A stretch of DNA of 64,000 nucleotides from NCBI RefSeq assembly GCF_018916875.1, contig NZ_JAHLNO010000028.1, positions 62,001 through 126,000 of the forward strand, given 5' to 3'. Position numbers and translations under genes: made by a program. How positions within the stretch are numbered: position 1 is the stretch's first letter; every line of letters starts with the position of its first letter. This DNA is from Virgibacillus proomii (GTDB lineage: Bacteria > Bacillota > Bacilli > Bacillales > Amphibacillaceae). Below are positions 62,808 through 64,000 of this stretch, in pieces. The notes beneath the pieces are model-generated. The model saw only the letters and a list, made by a program, of their open reading frames with translations, had not been told where the DNA came from and made no database searches.

Positions 62808-62838
62808 AGCACCCCCGTTTTGGAGGGTGTTCCTTTTG
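62808..62838 (+). terminator. Terminator of lipM-lipA
   Basis: GAGCACCCCC and GGAGGGTGTTC form a stem with a TTTT-containing loop and one mismatch, followed by CTTTTG. Confidence 0.75.
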
Positions 62839-63016
62839 TCCATATGTATGAACAGGCAGTGTGTAAAGTAATAAAGAGACTCCCGGTTGGTAAAAATTAA
62901 AATCAACATGTACGTAATGAACTATTTACGCAGTTTCGTAGCTAATAAAAGTTTATGCTTACGATACGAACTCTCTATTTCGGGTTTATTGTATTAACAT
63001 GTATAATAGGGTTAAG

Positions 63017-63197
63017 TTTATCACGCATGTAAGGTGCCGTAAGACTCTCACTTCAAGACCTGAGCTGGTACAAAAGGGTCTAAGTTAGGAGAAAACGGCA
63101 CCTAAATGCCCGATTGGTTTAAGGGCCTTTAGGTCATACCCTTGTGGTACTAACATTCCGTGTAAAAAGAGTTCCACGGAATGAAGTTTCACTTTAT
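63017..63197 (+). repeat. Hairpin-module repeat, long form
   Basis: Closely related to 48559-48746 and 57418-57606. The outer stem GCAT-AGGTGCCGT/ACGGCACCT-ATGC is kept, while the terminal hairpin has changed on both sides to ATTCCGTG/CACGGAAT. The remaining 63198-63555 shows no gene. Confidence 0.92.
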
Positions 63198-63555
63198 AGC
63201 ATTTTAAGGTGTTCAAATAGTTAAGAATAAAGAAAATGCCACTAAAAAATTATACTTTATCGTGTGCGTGTTCGAAAAGAAGATAAGTAAACCACAGAAG
63301 TTTGAGGCGGTGCCGTTTCGGGAACCGTCGGGGGAATAAGTCAATAAGAAAATTTGTCTAGCTTCAAGTCTTTAACAGAGACGACTGCCTAGTTCTACTG
63401 ATGCGTTGGACATGGGCATTTCCACTCGCGTTACCTTTTAACTTCAGCATGCAAAAAAATTATCCATTCTAACGTACACAGAAAATTCGACGTGTTATTT
63501 TTAAACAACTTTTGAACAATCTCTTATAGGTAAATAGAAATGGAGCGTTATAACT

Positions 63556-64000
63556 ATGAAGTCCGTCACCGTTCAAGAATTGGCACAACAATTTAATTTG
63601 GAAGTACTGGTAGGAGAGGATAAACTACATCGGAGAATAACGAAGCCAAGAACTCATCGTCCAGGGCTGGAATTTATTGGATATTTTGATTTTTTTCCAA
63701 TGGAGCATGTTCAAGTACTCGGCAAAAAGGAGATAACTTATTTACACCAATTGTCCCATGAACAGCGGCGTCTACGAATTGGTAATATTGTAAAATATCA
63801 TCCACCTTGTTTTATTGTAACTTCTGACCAGGGGGGGCTGCAATATCTGACTCAATTTTGCAAGGAAGAGGGGATACCGCTGCTTCGTACGAAAGAGCCT
63901 ACATCTACGTTTATTGAAAAGTATGATGCTTATATGATTAAAGCATTAGCACCAGAGACAGCAATACACGCTGTATGTGTAAATATCTTTGGACTTGGGG
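63556..64000 (+). CDS. hprK: HPr kinase/phosphorylase, N-terminal part
   Basis: The first 148 codons, continuing past the window. The N-terminal domain features VTVQELAQQFNLEVLVGED, RPGLEFIGYFDFFP and VQVLGKKEITYL, then LAPETAIHAVCVNIFGLG leading toward the Walker A loop, which is outside. HprK phosphorylates HPr on Ser46, controlling CcpA-dependent catabolite repression, and so relates to the PTS genes nearby. The start ATG lies ten bases after TGGAG. Confidence 0.9.
   Translation, partial: MKSVTVQELAQQFNLEVLVGEDKLHRRITKPRTHRPGLEFIGYFDFFPMEHVQVLGKKEITYLHQLSHEQRRLRIGNIVKYHPPCFIVTSDQGGLQYLTQFCKEEGIPLLRTKEPTSTFIEKYDAYMIKALAPETAIHAVCVNIFGLG

Overview
The window is chromosomal DNA of a low-GC, endospore-forming Bacillaceae. 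The gene content and many intergenic repeats fit the Oceanobacillus/Virgibacillus group, but the genus is inferred, not proven. The core of the left half follows Bacillus subtilis order: mnaA end, atpIBEFHAGDC, ywzB, ywmB, murA, spoIID, spoIIQ, spoIIID, mbl, flhO-flhP, fabZ. The sporulation genes (spoIID, spoIIQ, spoIIID) fix the lifestyle; comK and a YjfB-type gene point to competence and motility functions.

Layout. 1-3050: end of mnaA and a secreted subtilase. 3.1-10.4 kb: complete F1Fo ATP synthase operon. 11.6-14.1 kb: ywzB, ywmB, murA. 15.0-24.9 kb: a complete dppABCDE-ykfABCD operon for murein-peptide import and recycling, lying between murA and spoIID. 25.6-34.1 kb: sporulation, cell-shape, flagellar and fatty-acid genes. 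34.1-36.7 kb: small accessory genes, a lipoprotein, yjfB and comK. 38.4-42.4 kb: a two-gene RND efflux system. 42.4-43.6 kb: a decayed IS3-family element. 43.8-46.9 kb: a manganese-type metal ABC transporter (minus strand). 48.9-53.3 kb (minus): zwf, split ThrE-type exporter, chbG, GntR/HutC regulator. 54.1-57.3 kb (plus): GH4 6-phospho-beta-glycosidase and a lactose/cellobiose-type PTS (EIIC, EIIA, EIIB). With chbG this resembles a diacetylchitobiose/cellobiose utilisation locus. 58.0-60.1 kb: wrecked PTS EIIBC gene, intact nanE, convergent rpiR-type regulator. 60.4-62.7 kb: a TPP riboswitch with no thiamine gene behind it, then lipM-lipA. The window ends inside hprK.

The most unusual content is intergenic. 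About twenty copies of composite repeats are spread over the window. They are built from modules in fixed order: a 5' module with nested hairpins, a hairpin module of about 147-190 bp, sometimes a 60-bp tandem array, a terminal hairpin, and a tail complementary to the 5' end. Paired segments differ between copies while remaining complementary (for example GCAT/ATGC, GGAT/ATCC and GAAT/ATTC at one stem). This indicates selection on structure, as in a structured RNA or a hairpin-dependent mobile element. The 147-bp module is tandemly duplicated at one site and cleanly absent at another. A separate hairpin repeat of about 95 bp occurs three times.

All calls come from reading the sequence and recalled family knowledge; no database search or folding program was run. 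Where translation starts were adjusted, Shine-Dalgarno spacing and family length decided.
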